Source: Candidatus Kuenenia stuttgartensis (GTDB taxonomy: Bacteria; Planctomycetota; Planctomycetia; Pirellulales; UBA1268). From it: a stretch of DNA of 43,034 bases. The position numbers and the translations under genes are program-made. Below are positions 33,473-42,036 of this stretch, in pieces. The DNA is taken from NCBI GenBank assembly GCA_945877135.1, contig CAMCQY010000015.1, positions 1-43,034 on the forward strand, read 5' to 3'. A model generated the notes under the pieces. The model ran no database searches. It saw only the letters and a program-made list of their open reading frames with translations, and had not been told where the DNA came from. The first letter of the stretch is position 1, and every line of letters starts with the position of its first letter.

Positions 33473-36096
33473 CGGTGAAACTCCAGGTCAAGATGCCGCC
33501 ACTGATACCGCTTGAGATCCAGCGTGATCGAACGCCCGTTGATTGTCACGCCATCCACGGCCGATGCGTGATCCACTCGGTCCGAGAGCTGCCTGACAGC
33601 AGTATCGCAGGGGACGGCCCGGGCCACCTCGACGGCACACTCCAGTCGCACCTCTCCTGCGCGGCCGGCCGATTCCAGCAGGCCAATCCGCGCCGCCACA
33701 ACGCGGCCTTCCTCCCGCCTCACCGGACCGACCGTCAGCCGCACGTTGTCGGCGACCGCCGGCTCGGCCAACACCGTCCGAAACGATGCGGTCGGCGACT
33801 CCGCCAGCAGGGCAGTCGCCAGATCCCACGGCCGCTCGAGACCGACTCCGACGGCCAACCGGTGCACGACGCGACCGGCTGATGTTGTCGGCGGATGATT
33901 CGGTGCTTCGATCGGGAGCTGGAAGGGCAGGATCGAATCGAGCATGTGGGGGCTTGATCGCACATGCCACGGAAGGCCGCCGGTGAGAATCGCCACGCGT
34001 CCGTCACGATCGTCCGGGCTGCTGAGTTCGATAAACCACGGGGCCGTGAACCGCCCTCGCTCGGTGGCGATCGACTGCGTGTGCAGGCTGCGATGGAGAA
34101 CGACATCCTCGTTTTCATTCCAGGCAAATCGGCAGGCCATATGCTGCTCGAAGAGCGGTCCTCTGGGAGCCTCGACGCCCCGCACCTCGATGTCGATCAG
34201 CGCGAGAGGCAGTCCGGCGACGAGTTCGATTCGCTGAATGAACGATCCCACATCGCGGCCTCTGTCGGCGATCAGACGGCCGCGACTTTCAATCACGTCG
34301 CCTCGTCCCTCGGCTGCAGGAATCCGCTTGATCGAGTCGGCCTGCATGTCCGAGTAGACGGCGCGTTCGCTGACGTCCTCCCACGGCTTGCCCGGCGGAG
34401 GCGCCGGACGAGTCGTACGCGCGGCCAGCCGCTGCGACAGCCGATTGCCCCGGTCGGTAGGCCGCCGGACGGAGAGCAGGCCACCGGTCTGCCGGTGCAC
34501 CTGAATCCGCAGCGAAGCATGTTCGAGCACGAGGTCATCGTCGGGCCGTCGGACCGCGGTCAACAGCGTGCCGAGCCCCCAGCCGGAGCGACCGGCCCTG
34601 ACCGCGGCCCCCTGTGCCTGGGCGACGACCGAGGAGGTTTCACGGTGCAGGATGTCGCCAAGCGACTCGCGGGCGGCCATCAGGCGGCGAGCCTCGCCGC
34701 GGGCTGCGGCGACGCGGCTGGCGACGGCGTCTCGATGGCTGACTTCTGTGGAGGCTGTCGAAGGTACGGCGGGGAGTCCAACTGGAAAGACATCCGGTTC
34801 GAAGGAGACCACGGTGCCTGCACCAGCGGTGCGGCTGAACAGCTCGGGAGGCGTGACGAAGGTCCCCAGCACGGTGCTGGCGGCACCAATCCGTCGCAGC
34901 ACGTCGAACCAGGGGCTGGCTGTGCCGGCGTGGTGGGCAAACTGGATGACGGCGGTGTGGTCGTGATCCATGGCATCGCCGATCCGCTCGGGCAGGGCGA
35001 GGATCGTCTGCGCGCGACGGGCATCCAGCGGGGCCCGGGCAACCCCGTCGATGCAGGCGCCGCCGGTGCCATCCCAACGGATGCGGCTGCCACCTGGATC
35101 GGGAAGCGCCGTGCCATCGAAAAGTGCCCAGATCACACCTGTGAAGCCGAGGCTGGTGAGCAGTTGCGGCAGGATCGCCGACGAACCGCCCGTCTGCTGG
35201 GCATACGTGACAGGAACCGTGCCCACGATCTCCCGCCACACCGCGAGTCCTCGCTCGAACGAGCCGACGATCTGCTCGGGCGTGCACTCGTCGAGGGGCT
35301 GTGAGTCGTAGCGGCCGCCCGCCGGGGCGATCGTGCCGTCCGCAGACCGTTCCCGCACGCGGGCCAACGCCGCTGGATTGGCGGCCGCGAGCTTCTCGAT
35401 CAGTCCACCGGTGGCGACCAGCGTCATCGGCACCGTCGCCTGAAGCTCGCGATCCAGCGCGTCGCCGAGCGTTGACTCGGCCAACAGAACAATGTCGAGG
35501 ATCCAGACATCGACCGGGTAGTAGTGTGCCCGCGTGGACTCGAGGAATCCGTAGCATTCCCTCAAGGCCGCCCGGGCTGCCTCCTCGTCGCCGCTGATCG
35601 CGGCCCTGGCCGCACGCACGGTCGTATCGGCGAAGTCAGTGCCATTCAGGTCGGCAGAGGACCGCATCCGCTGCGCCACCAGTTCGGCGAGCAATGTGGC
35701 CAGTCCGAGGGCGTGGAATTCGTCCGCCAGCCGCCCGCACGGAAGCGGCTCCGCAATCGGGGTATCGCCAGCCAGCGCGGCCGCCGCTGCCGTGACGATG
35801 TTCGGGTGGCCGGTCACGCCACGAACCCAGCACGATCCGGCCGTGCAGAGGGCGTCGGACTGCAAGGCGAATCGGTCATCCCACGGGGCGGGCACGATGC
35901 CCAGAGTCGCGCGTTCAGCCGGCGGCAGGTCAACGCTTGCCCACCGAGGCACATCGCCCACGGTGGCGATCAGCCATGGGTGCCAGGCCGCGGTCCAGGC
36001 CGACAGCAACGCGTCGGCCTCCTCTTCATCCAGCCAGGTGGGAAAATCATGGAGGGAGTGGCAGGGAAGGAACACGGTGATGCGGTCGGGTTTCAT
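33469..36096 (-). CDS. Large GH38/GH57-like protein, function uncertain
   Basis: An 875-residue protein from ATG 36096. It opens DRITVFLPCHSLHDFPTWLD, reminiscent of the first barrel strand of alpha-mannosidase-like enzymes (HSHWD-type motif), but without the H-x-D metal pair. A barrel-like N-terminal half to about residue 450 includes APAGGRYDSQPLDECTPEQI and FTGVIWALFDGTALPD. The C-terminal half (about 530-875) looks like the large beta-sandwich of GH38 enzymes. No signal peptide is visible, suggesting a cytoplasmic location. Catalytic residues are not identified, so I give a fold-level label only. The open frame extends to 36381, but residues before MKPDRITV lack family character. It heads the operon with cmk and plsC. 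Confidence 0.6.
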   Translation of the reverse strand: MKPDRITVFLPCHSLHDFPTWLDEEEADALLSAWTAAWHPWLIATVGDVPRWASVDLPPAERATLGIVPAPWDDRFALQSDALCTAGSCWVRGVTGHPNIVTAAAAALAGDTPIAEPLPCGRLADEFHALGLATLLAELVAQRMRSSADLNGTDFADTTVRAARAAISGDEEAARAALRECYGFLESTRAHYYPVDVWILDIVLLAESTLGDALDRELQATVPMTLVATGGLIEKLAAANPAALARVRERSADGTIAPAGGRYDSQPLDECTPEQIVGSFERGLAVWREIVGTVPVTYAQQTGGSSAILPQLLTSLGFTGVIWALFDGTALPDPGGSRIRWDGTGGACIDGVARAPLDARRAQTILALPERIGDAMDHDHTAVIQFAHHAGTASPWFDVLRRIGAASTVLGTFVTPPELFSRTAGAGTVVSFEPDVFPVGLPAVPSTASTEVSHRDAVASRVAAARGEARRLMAARESLGDILHRETSSVVAQAQGAAVRAGRSGWGLGTLLTAVRRPDDDLVLEHASLRIQVHRQTGGLLSVRRPTDRGNRLSQRLAARTTRPAPPPGKPWEDVSERAVYSDMQADSIKRIPAAEGRGDVIESRGRLIADRGRDVGSFIQRIELVAGLPLALIDIEVRGVEAPRGPLFEQHMACRFAWNENEDVVLHRSLHTQSIATERGRFTAPWFIELSSPDDRDGRVAILTGGLPWHVRSSPHMLDSILPFQLPIEAPNHPPTTSAGRVVHRLAVGVGLERPWDLATALLAESPTASFRTVLAEPAVADNVRLTVGPVRREEGRVVAARIGLLESAGRAGEVRLECAVEVARAVPCDTAVRQLSDRVDHASAVDGVTINGRSITLDLKRYQWRHLDLEFHR

Positions 36097-36248
36097 GCCG
36101 ACGAGTTTAGCGAAAGCGGAAAGCGTTCGCGGCAAGGCGGAAGAGGCATGCATGCAGCCAAGCAGCCCCCGGCGGAAGTCATGGGACTCCGGGTGTGAAG
36201 AACGCCCCCCGCTCCATGCCCATCCGAGGTCGCCCAACAACCCGGTGT

Positions 36249-36274
36249 CCCCGGACTCCCGTCCGGGGCTTTTT
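36249..36274 (+). terminator. Strong intrinsic terminator facing pilM
   Basis: A perfect 8-bp stem, CCCCGGAC (36249-36256) and GTCCGGGG (36261-36268), with loop TCCC, is followed by CTTTTT. It works on the plus strand, yet no plus-strand gene lies upstream for 4 kb. It may insulate the pilM promoter from antisense transcripts through the minus-strand operon, or end a short leader RNA. Confidence 0.75.
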
Positions 36275-36319
36275 GTCAAACACGCGGGGCCCGTGAAGAG
36301 CCACGTTTGACACCCCGCG
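36275..36319. repeat. Interleaved inverted repeats over the pilM promoter
   Basis: Arm A is GTCAAAC (36275-36281) and its complement GTTTGAC is at 36305-36311. Arm B is CGCGGGG (36283-36289) and its complement CCCCGCG is at 36313-36319. The order is A-B-A'-B', each pair exactly 30 bp apart, with one A between the blocks in both halves. The two pairings cannot both form as simple hairpins. A' overlaps the -35 element. Confidence 0.75.
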
Positions 36320-36336
36320 CGCATCACTCGTAAAGT
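36307..36336 (+). promoter_or_regulatory. Candidate promoter of the pilM operon
   Basis: A consensus -35 element TTGACA (36307-36312) and TAAAGT (36331-36336), four of six for a -10, are separated by 18 bp. Transcription would begin near 36343, giving a leader of about 68 bases that includes the hairpin AAGCGT-TTGAT-ACGCTT (36347-36363) near its 5' end. Confidence 0.5.
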
Positions 36337-36410
36337 GTTGATAGGGAAGCGTTTGATACGCTTTTCGAATTCGGGTCGCATCGCCTCTCAAGGATGTTTT
36401 GGAAACGGTC

Positions 36411-38579
36411 ATGGCCAGTGGTTCTTACGTGTGGGGAATCGATATCGGCAAATGCGCCTTGAAGGCGCTGCGGTGTCGCGTATCCACCGAGCCCAAAAAG
36501 CTCGAGGCCGTCGCCTGTGAGTACATCGAATACCCGATGATCCTCACGCAGCCCGAGGCCGACCCGATCGAACTGGTGCAGTCGGCCCTCGATCAGCTCA
36601 TCAGCCGCCACGACCTGAAGGGCGACAAGGTCGCCGTGTCAGTTCCCGGCAATCTCGGGCTGTCGAAGTTCATCAAGCTGCCGCCCATCGAGGCCAAGAA
36701 GATTCCCGATATCGTGAAGTACGAGGCTCGGCAGCAGATTCCATTTCCGCTCGAACAAGTGGTGTGGCGGTGGCAGCGACTGGCCGGTGGGATGGAGGAA
36801 AGTGGGTTCGTGCTCGATGCCGAGGTGGCGCTGTTCGCTATGAAACGCGAACAGGTGTTCAAGGCCCTGGCTCCCCTCGCGCAGGCGGGCATCCACGTCG
36901 ATGTCCTGCAGCTGGCACCGATCGCCTTGGCAAATATGGCGATGTTCGACCAGTTGCCCGACCCGAAGACGCAGGATCCGGACCAGCCCGCCCCGTCGCT
37001 CGCGCTGGTGTCGGTCGGAGTGGATTCGACCGACCTTGTCGTCACCAACGGGCGACGGATCTGGCAACGGAGCATCCCATCGGGCGGCAGCAACTTCACC
37101 AAGGCTCTCGTGCAGGGAATGAAGCTCACGTTTACCAGAGCCGAAAACCTCAAGCGAAATGCCGTCAAAGCGGAAGATCCGAAGGCCGTCTTCAAGATGA
37201 TGAAGCCGGTGTTCAATGAATTCGCCTCCGAACTCCAGCGTTCGCTGAACTACTTCACCGGCACCGATCGCACGGCGACCATCGGTAAGGTGCTGCTGCT
37301 CGGAAATGCGACCAAGCTCCGCGGGCTGACGGACTTCGTCGGACAGCAGCTGCAGCTCGACGTGCAGCGGCTGGATAAGTTCAACGGATTGGAAGGGGCG
37401 TCGGTGCTGTCGAACCCGGCCTTCCGGGAGCACCAGCTCGCGTTCGGAACCGCCTATGGCCTTGCCCTCCAGGCGGCGAACGTGGCGGACATCAGCGCGA
37501 ACCTGCTGCCTGATGAGATCGTTCGCGAACGCATCATCGAATCCAAGAAGCCGTGGGCCGTGGGTGCGCTGGTCGGGCTCCTGGCTGCCGCGCTGATCAA
37601 TTTTTTCGGCATGTTCGCCGCCTGGACGGCTTATGCCCCCGACCTCTACGCGGCCGCGTTCGGCAAGGCCGACGCCGTCAAACAACAGTCGGCGGCGGCC
37701 ACGGCGGCGATCGGCCAGGTGCGCGAACGGCAGGCAGCCGCCATCGCCCAGCAGCAGTGGCTGGCGAAGGTACAAAACCAACGGTTCGAGGCGCTCGACA
37801 TGGTGCGGGCAGTGCAGACGCTGCTACCCCGCGATGAACCGGGCGTGGTGCCGGAGAATCCGGCCGATCGGCAGGAGCTTCACATCGATCGCATGGATTG
37901 CCAGTTTTCCCCCGATCTCGCCGTCTGGTTTGGTGATCTGAAGCAGCAGTGGGCAGAAACCCATATTGCGGAGGATGCCGCGGCCGAACAAAAGGGAGCG
38001 CAGCCTCCCGAGGGTGCCGACAAACCTGCGGATGGCGAGCAGCCCGCCGTCACTCCCGATGCCCCGGCCAGCGAGGCGGCCGCCGGTGGAGAAACAGCCG
38101 GTGGAGACACGAAGACCGCGGTCACCGGTCCCACCGGCCCCGGCTGGATCATCGAGTTGCGCGGCCATCACTTCCACAACGAGCCGCGACACAAGCCTTT
38201 GGAGGGAGCGCAATTCCTGCGATCCACGCTCGTCAAAAACCTGATGGACAGGAATAGAAAGGTTACCGTTTCGGCCGGACCGCTGGCCGGACAGCAAGTG
38301 AGCGTGTCCGAATTGGGCCTCGGCTTCCCGATCATCGTCGTGTCGTCGCGGATCAAGTCGGTGCGGATTCCGGTTGCGAACCTCAGCGGAGGCAGCAGTC
38401 GGCCCGCTGGCGGTATGCCCGGGGGTATGCCGATGCGGCCCGGCACTGAGCCGACGCAGCCGCTTGAACCGCAGGATCTGTCACTCAAGCGGTATGACTT
38501 CGTGCTCCAACTGTGTTGGCAGCCGCGGCCCGCCGGACAGGCTCCGCCACCGTCTGCTGCACCGGCCGCCGCTGAATGA
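36411..38579 (+). CDS. pilM: PilM-PilN fusion, pilus/type II secretion assembly protein
   Basis: A 722-residue fusion. Residues 1 to about 350 are the actin-like ATPase PilM: YVWGIDIGKCALKALR, VAVSVPGNLGLSKFIKLPP, KYEARQQIPFPLEQVVW, and the second-domain ALVSVGVDSTDLVV. Residues 364-367 read NLLP, matching the INLLP motif by which a separate PilN docks into PilM. A membrane helix follows (about 381-408), then a coiled PilN-like periplasmic part, an acidic Ala/Pro/Glu-rich linker (about 520-578) and a small folded domain. The C terminus has a Met-Gly-Pro stretch (GGMPGGMPMRPG). ATG 36411 is chosen over TTG 36399; GGA lies 7 bases before it. In the known systems PilM-PilN forms the inner-membrane platform driving pilus assembly. 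Confidence 0.85.
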   Translation: MASGSYVWGIDIGKCALKALRCRVSTEPKKLEAVACEYIEYPMILTQPEADPIELVQSALDQLISRHDLKGDKVAVSVPGNLGLSKFIKLPPIEAKKIPDIVKYEARQQIPFPLEQVVWRWQRLAGGMEESGFVLDAEVALFAMKREQVFKALAPLAQAGIHVDVLQLAPIALANMAMFDQLPDPKTQDPDQPAPSLALVSVGVDSTDLVVTNGRRIWQRSIPSGGSNFTKALVQGMKLTFTRAENLKRNAVKAEDPKAVFKMMKPVFNEFASELQRSLNYFTGTDRTATIGKVLLLGNATKLRGLTDFVGQQLQLDVQRLDKFNGLEGASVLSNPAFREHQLAFGTAYGLALQAANVADISANLLPDEIVRERIIESKKPWAVGALVGLLAAALINFFGMFAAWTAYAPDLYAAAFGKADAVKQQSAAATAAIGQVRERQAAAIAQQQWLAKVQNQRFEALDMVRAVQTLLPRDEPGVVPENPADRQELHIDRMDCQFSPDLAVWFGDLKQQWAETHIAEDAAAEQKGAQPPEGADKPADGEQPAVTPDAPASEAAAGGETAGGDTKTAVTGPTGPGWIIELRGHHFHNEPRHKPLEGAQFLRSTLVKNLMDRNRKVTVSAGPLAGQQVSVSELGLGFPIIVVSSRIKSVRIPVANLSGGSSRPAGGMPGGMPMRPGTEPTQPLEPQDLSLKRYDFVLQLCWQPRPAGQAPPPSAAPAAAE

Positions 38580-38643
38580 ACCCTCGAGTTCCCTCACGGC
38601 TCTCCTTTCCACCCACACATTCTCGTCAGCAAGCGTCACCACC

Positions 38644-40149
38644 ATGGCCAAGACCTCCGTTGCCGACACGGCTCGTCCTTGGTTAGCACTGCTCGCCAAG
38701 CATCATTTCTGGCTCTTATCGCTCGTTGTTCCGTTGGTTTTGCTGCCGCTGTTGTTCGTAGCGCAAGATCGGCTCACCACTCAGATCGAGTCGGTGAGAA
38801 GGGAAATCGAGGGGCACATCTCGGCGCTCAAGAGTGTGCGACAAATTCCGCAGCATCCCAACAACTCATGGGCCAACGACATCGATTCAAGCACCATGCG
38901 GGTGAAACGCGAAACGCTCGCCGAGTGGCGGAAGTTCTGGGACAGCCAGCAGGCGATCCGCGTCTGGCCCGACTCCCTGGGGCCCGATTTTGTGAAGGCG
39001 ATCGAGACGCTGAAGCCGGATGGCAAACTCTCGCCGCGGCTGCTCGAGCGGTATCAGGACGTGGTGCGGGCGCTTGCCCGGGAGCTGCCCACGCGGTTGG
39101 GTGTGGAAGATGCCATGCGGGACGCCTCCGATGCGGGGCAATCGTCCCAAAGCGTCCCCATGCAGCCGACCATTCGCCCCGACATGATGCGGCCCGGCAT
39201 GGGCCCGCCGGAGGGGGTTCCAGAGGTGTCGCCCTATATGGCGACGTGGAGTGCGGCAAACCAACAGCGGATCTTCGCGTCGTTCAATTGGGACAAGAAG
39301 CCATCCACCGCCAAGGTCTTGCTGGCGCAGGAAGAATTGTGGGTCTACAACGTGTTGTGTGACGTGGTGGCACGCATCAACAAGCCGGCCACTGGTCCAC
39401 ACAACGCTGCGATCTCCGCCATCGACGAACTCTACGTTGGATATCCGGCCGCTGAGGACAACCCAGGTGGTGTCGGCGGCGGCCGGGTCATTCGTATGAC
39501 GGCAACGCAAATGCCCGACGGAGTGCCGCCGGACATGATGGGGCCCGGAGCCATGGGGCCCGGAGGCCCCGATGCCGCCGTGGGAAGGCCGCCCAACCCA
39601 CGGTTTGAAGGAGGCCAGATGACGGTTCCAGGGATGGCCCCTCCGGGCGGCGAAGGCGGCGCGGCAGTGCCGGTGGATCCAGACGAGATGCTGCGCAACT
39701 GGGTCTATGTTGACTTTACCGGCAAGCCCTTGGACGCCGCGCAGTTGGCGGCGGCGGTCGATTGCCAGATGATCCACCTGATGCCATTTGTGCTGCGGGT
39801 CGTTATCGATCAGCGGCAGATCGACGGCTTGCTGGTTTTGCTGGCCACCGCCAAGGTCCCGATTGACGTTCGCCAGGTGCGGATCAACGCTCCGACCTCC
39901 GGGCAGGGGGATCCGACGGCCGGCTGGGAAGACAACGCCTCCGTCACCTCGGGTGCGGAAAGGCTTTATGATGTGACCCTTGAACTCCGTGGCACGATCG
40001 GTCTGGCCACGCCACCGAATGAGGGAACCGTCGGCCTGGAGCCTGGCCAGGGGGATCCGGTGGCTCCGACTGAGGCGGCAGAGAAGCCAGTTCCAGCTCC
40101 CAAGGCCGCTCTCTTCCACCGGCCCACGCGTCGGAGGATTGCGTCATGA
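38644..40149 (+). CDS. PilO-position membrane protein, planctomycete type
   Basis: A 501-residue bitopic protein. A short cytoplasmic tail is followed by a transmembrane helix at about 22-42 (FWLLSLVVPLVLLPLLFVA), a helical segment to about 170 and folded periplasmic modules. Met-Gly-Pro-rich linkers lie near 178-195 (PDMMRPGMGPPEGVP) and 295-350 (PPDMMGPGAMGPGGP). The segment after residue 355 (LRNWVYVDFTGKPLDAAQLA, MPFVLRVVIDQRQIDGLLVL) looks like a ferredoxin-type fold, as in PilO. PilO identity is inferred from operon position and topology, not from clear similarity. ATG 38644 is 64 bp after pilM and lacks an obvious ribosome-binding site; the open frame upstream runs into pilM. The stop overlaps the next start in ATGA. 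Confidence 0.65.
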   Translation: MAKTSVADTARPWLALLAKHHFWLLSLVVPLVLLPLLFVAQDRLTTQIESVRREIEGHISALKSVRQIPQHPNNSWANDIDSSTMRVKRETLAEWRKFWDSQQAIRVWPDSLGPDFVKAIETLKPDGKLSPRLLERYQDVVRALARELPTRLGVEDAMRDASDAGQSSQSVPMQPTIRPDMMRPGMGPPEGVPEVSPYMATWSAANQQRIFASFNWDKKPSTAKVLLAQEELWVYNVLCDVVARINKPATGPHNAAISAIDELYVGYPAAEDNPGGVGGGRVIRMTATQMPDGVPPDMMGPGAMGPGGPDAAVGRPPNPRFEGGQMTVPGMAPPGGEGGAAVPVDPDEMLRNWVYVDFTGKPLDAAQLAAAVDCQMIHLMPFVLRVVIDQRQIDGLLVLLATAKVPIDVRQVRINAPTSGQGDPTAGWEDNASVTSGAERLYDVTLELRGTIGLATPPNEGTVGLEPGQGDPVAPTEAAEKPVPAPKAALFHRPTRRRIAS

Positions 40150-42020
40150 AAGCGCCTAAGATCGCGTTCAACAAGGATGCGGTGCTGTCGTTCCTGCTGC
40201 TCCATAGCGAGAAGGTCGTCGCCGCCATGGTCGGCCTGGCAGCCTGCGGCCTCGCGTGGGGCGGGGTCGGGGCACTCCGGAACATGAGGCCAAAACCGGA
40301 GCAGCAACCACAGGCGATTATCGCCGATGCGGCGGCGACAGCCGAACACATCGAGGCTGTGAAGATCGCTCCAGACGATGAACTGACCAGCGAGAAGGGG
40401 CTCGCGGACACCGTAGCCCAATGGCTCGCTCCGAGAATTGAACCAGCACCTTCGCTCGCGATGTTCAACAAGCCTCTGTTCGGTGAACTTGCCCGGCGCA
40501 GCAGTCCTGACATCCTCCCCATCGAAGACCTGCGGGCCGTCGCGGGGGTCGCCATCTTGGCACTGAAGCCCAAGCCAATCGGGGATCGGCCAATCCCCGA
40601 TCGCCCCCTCAATCTTGATGCCAACAACGCGGCCAAGCCCGCCAAGCCGCCGCGGGGCGGAGGCCGGGGCGGCCCGATGCAGCCCATGCAGCCGATGCAG
40701 CCACCTGACATGGGCATGATGCCTCCCCAGCCTGACCCAAATGCCGTGCAAGGTAAGATCGTGCCGTATGTGCTCGTCACCGGTCTGATCCCCGTCGTCA
40801 AGCAGCAGGAGGAATATGACCGGCGATTCAGCACAGCGAGCCTCCGCGACCCGATGCTCGACACGGCAAGCTGGAGCAATTATCGGCTCGAGAAGACCGA
40901 GGTGCTCCCCGGAGCTGCCGAGAAGTGGACTGCGGTTGACATGAAAACCGTTGCCCGTCGCTACGCTGGCGACTGGGGCGGGATCCAGCCGGAACCAATG
41001 CTGCCCCCACTGCTGCTTCCGCCCGAAATGGAGCGGCGGGATCCAGTGCAGTCGCCGCTGCCGTTCTGCATCCCGATGCCGCAACTTGCAGAGGGGTCTT
41101 GGGGCTTCAACGCCCTTCATCCCTGGTTTACCGATTTTCTCCAGCGCGATGCTGCCGCTCGAAAGGCGCTGGCCGAGGCTGAGGCAGAGAAGGCGGCAGC
41201 CAACACGAATGTCTTCGGTGGAGCCACGGGCGGCCCGCCGACCGGCTTCGGGCCGATGGGGCCTGATGGGGCCGGGATGATGCCGGGAATGATGCCGGGA
41301 ATGATGCCAGACGCGGACGGGCAGGTCACTCAGGGCCCGCTGGGGCCGGAGTATCGTCTGTTCAGGTTCATCGATCTTTCGGTCGTGCCCGGGCGGACAT
41401 ACCGCTATCGGGTCAAGGCGGTCTGTTGGAATCCGAACCTCAACATGCCGAGCCGTCACCTCGTGGACGCGGAGGTCGCAAAACAGCCGACCCTGGAATC
41501 GCCTGAGAGCAACGCCACTTCGCCGGTCGTTGTGCCCGACGGCACCCGCATGCTCGTGCAGCCTCAGAAGAAGCAGGACCTCAAGCGACTGAAGCCCGGC
41601 ACGGTGGCCACGTTGATCCTCGGCGAAAAGCCAAACGGCGGTTCGCTTGCGTTGCGTCAACTGCTGATCGAAGCCGGAGGCATCGCCAACGTCGATCCGA
41701 CGCAGAACAAGCGCGGTGATGCCCGTTCGCGGGGCGATGCGATCGTCACCGACCGCGTGCTCCTCGACGTTCGCGGCAAACTCGAGGATCGCGGGGAGAC
41801 ACGAACGGGCAAACCGACGCCACCGCCCGAGCCGCTCGAGATGATCTTCCTGCGGCCCGATGGCACCTTTGAGGTCACCTCCTCGGCGGATTCGCAACAG
41901 TCTATAGACCGTTATCAACTCACGTTGCCGGCCGAAGATGCAGGAGCCGCGGCCGGCACCGGTCAGCCCCCGGCGGCAGGCGATTCGCCGTTTGGCAACC
42001 CTTTCGCACCCAAAAGATAG
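40146..42020 (+). CDS. Membrane-anchored periplasmic protein of the pilM operon
   Basis: A 624-residue protein of unknown function. One transmembrane helix lies at about 24-44 (VVAAMVGLAACGLAWGGVGAL), with the rest outside the membrane. It has two Met-rich repeats: MQPMQPMQP near residues 178-186 (9-bp DNA units at 40677-40703) and GMMPGMMPGMMP near 377-388 (12-bp units at 41274-41309). A folded segment after residue 395 (YRLFRFIDLSVVPGRTYRYR) resembles a beta-rich fibronectin-like domain, and a small C-terminal domain follows (residues about 500-600). Its position suits PilP or a GspC-like bridge to an outer-membrane secretin, but no such similarity is evident. It is translationally coupled to the previous gene by ATGA at 40146-40149. 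Confidence 0.6.
   Translation: MKAPKIAFNKDAVLSFLLLHSEKVVAAMVGLAACGLAWGGVGALRNMRPKPEQQPQAIIADAAATAEHIEAVKIAPDDELTSEKGLADTVAQWLAPRIEPAPSLAMFNKPLFGELARRSSPDILPIEDLRAVAGVAILALKPKPIGDRPIPDRPLNLDANNAAKPAKPPRGGGRGGPMQPMQPMQPPDMGMMPPQPDPNAVQGKIVPYVLVTGLIPVVKQQEEYDRRFSTASLRDPMLDTASWSNYRLEKTEVLPGAAEKWTAVDMKTVARRYAGDWGGIQPEPMLPPLLLPPEMERRDPVQSPLPFCIPMPQLAEGSWGFNALHPWFTDFLQRDAAARKALAEAEAEKAAANTNVFGGATGGPPTGFGPMGPDGAGMMPGMMPGMMPDADGQVTQGPLGPEYRLFRFIDLSVVPGRTYRYRVKAVCWNPNLNMPSRHLVDAEVAKQPTLESPESNATSPVVVPDGTRMLVQPQKKQDLKRLKPGTVATLILGEKPNGGSLALRQLLIEAGGIANVDPTQNKRGDARSRGDAIVTDRVLLDVRGKLEDRGETRTGKPTPPPEPLEMIFLRPDGTFEVTSSADSQQSIDRYQLTLPAEDAGAAAGTGQPPAAGDSPFGNPFAPKR
40677..40703 (+). repeat. In-frame 9-bp repeat coding Met-Gln-Pro
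   Basis: Three tandem 9-bp units, ATGCAGCC plus a variable third codon base, encode MQPMQPMQP in the periplasmic part of the membrane protein. Confidence 0.8.
41274..41309 (+). repeat. In-frame 12-bp repeat coding Gly-Met-Met-Pro
   Basis: Three tandem 12-bp units of the form GGRATGATGCCN encode GMMP three times. Low divergence suggests recent slippage, so the copy number may vary between strains. Confidence 0.8.
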
Positions 42021-42036
42021 GCTGATTTCCGCCGTG

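Larger units (their letters stand above)
36097..36410. other. Structured divergent intergenic region before pilM
   Basis: No gene was found in these 314 bp. In order they contain: a broken copy of the hairpin repeat (AGCCCCCGGCGGAAG, 36164-36178, whose second arm is lost), an intrinsic terminator (36249-36274), two interleaved inverted repeats (36275-36319), a good promoter (36307-36336), and a 6-bp hairpin (36347-36363) that would lie near the 5' end of the pilM transcript. Confidence 0.65.

Noticed and set aside
33964-35304. Long plus-strand open frame opposite the GH38-like gene
   Set aside because: Typical GC-rich shadow: biased toward Arg, Gly and Pro, with no domain pattern. The minus-strand frame fits the operon overlaps.
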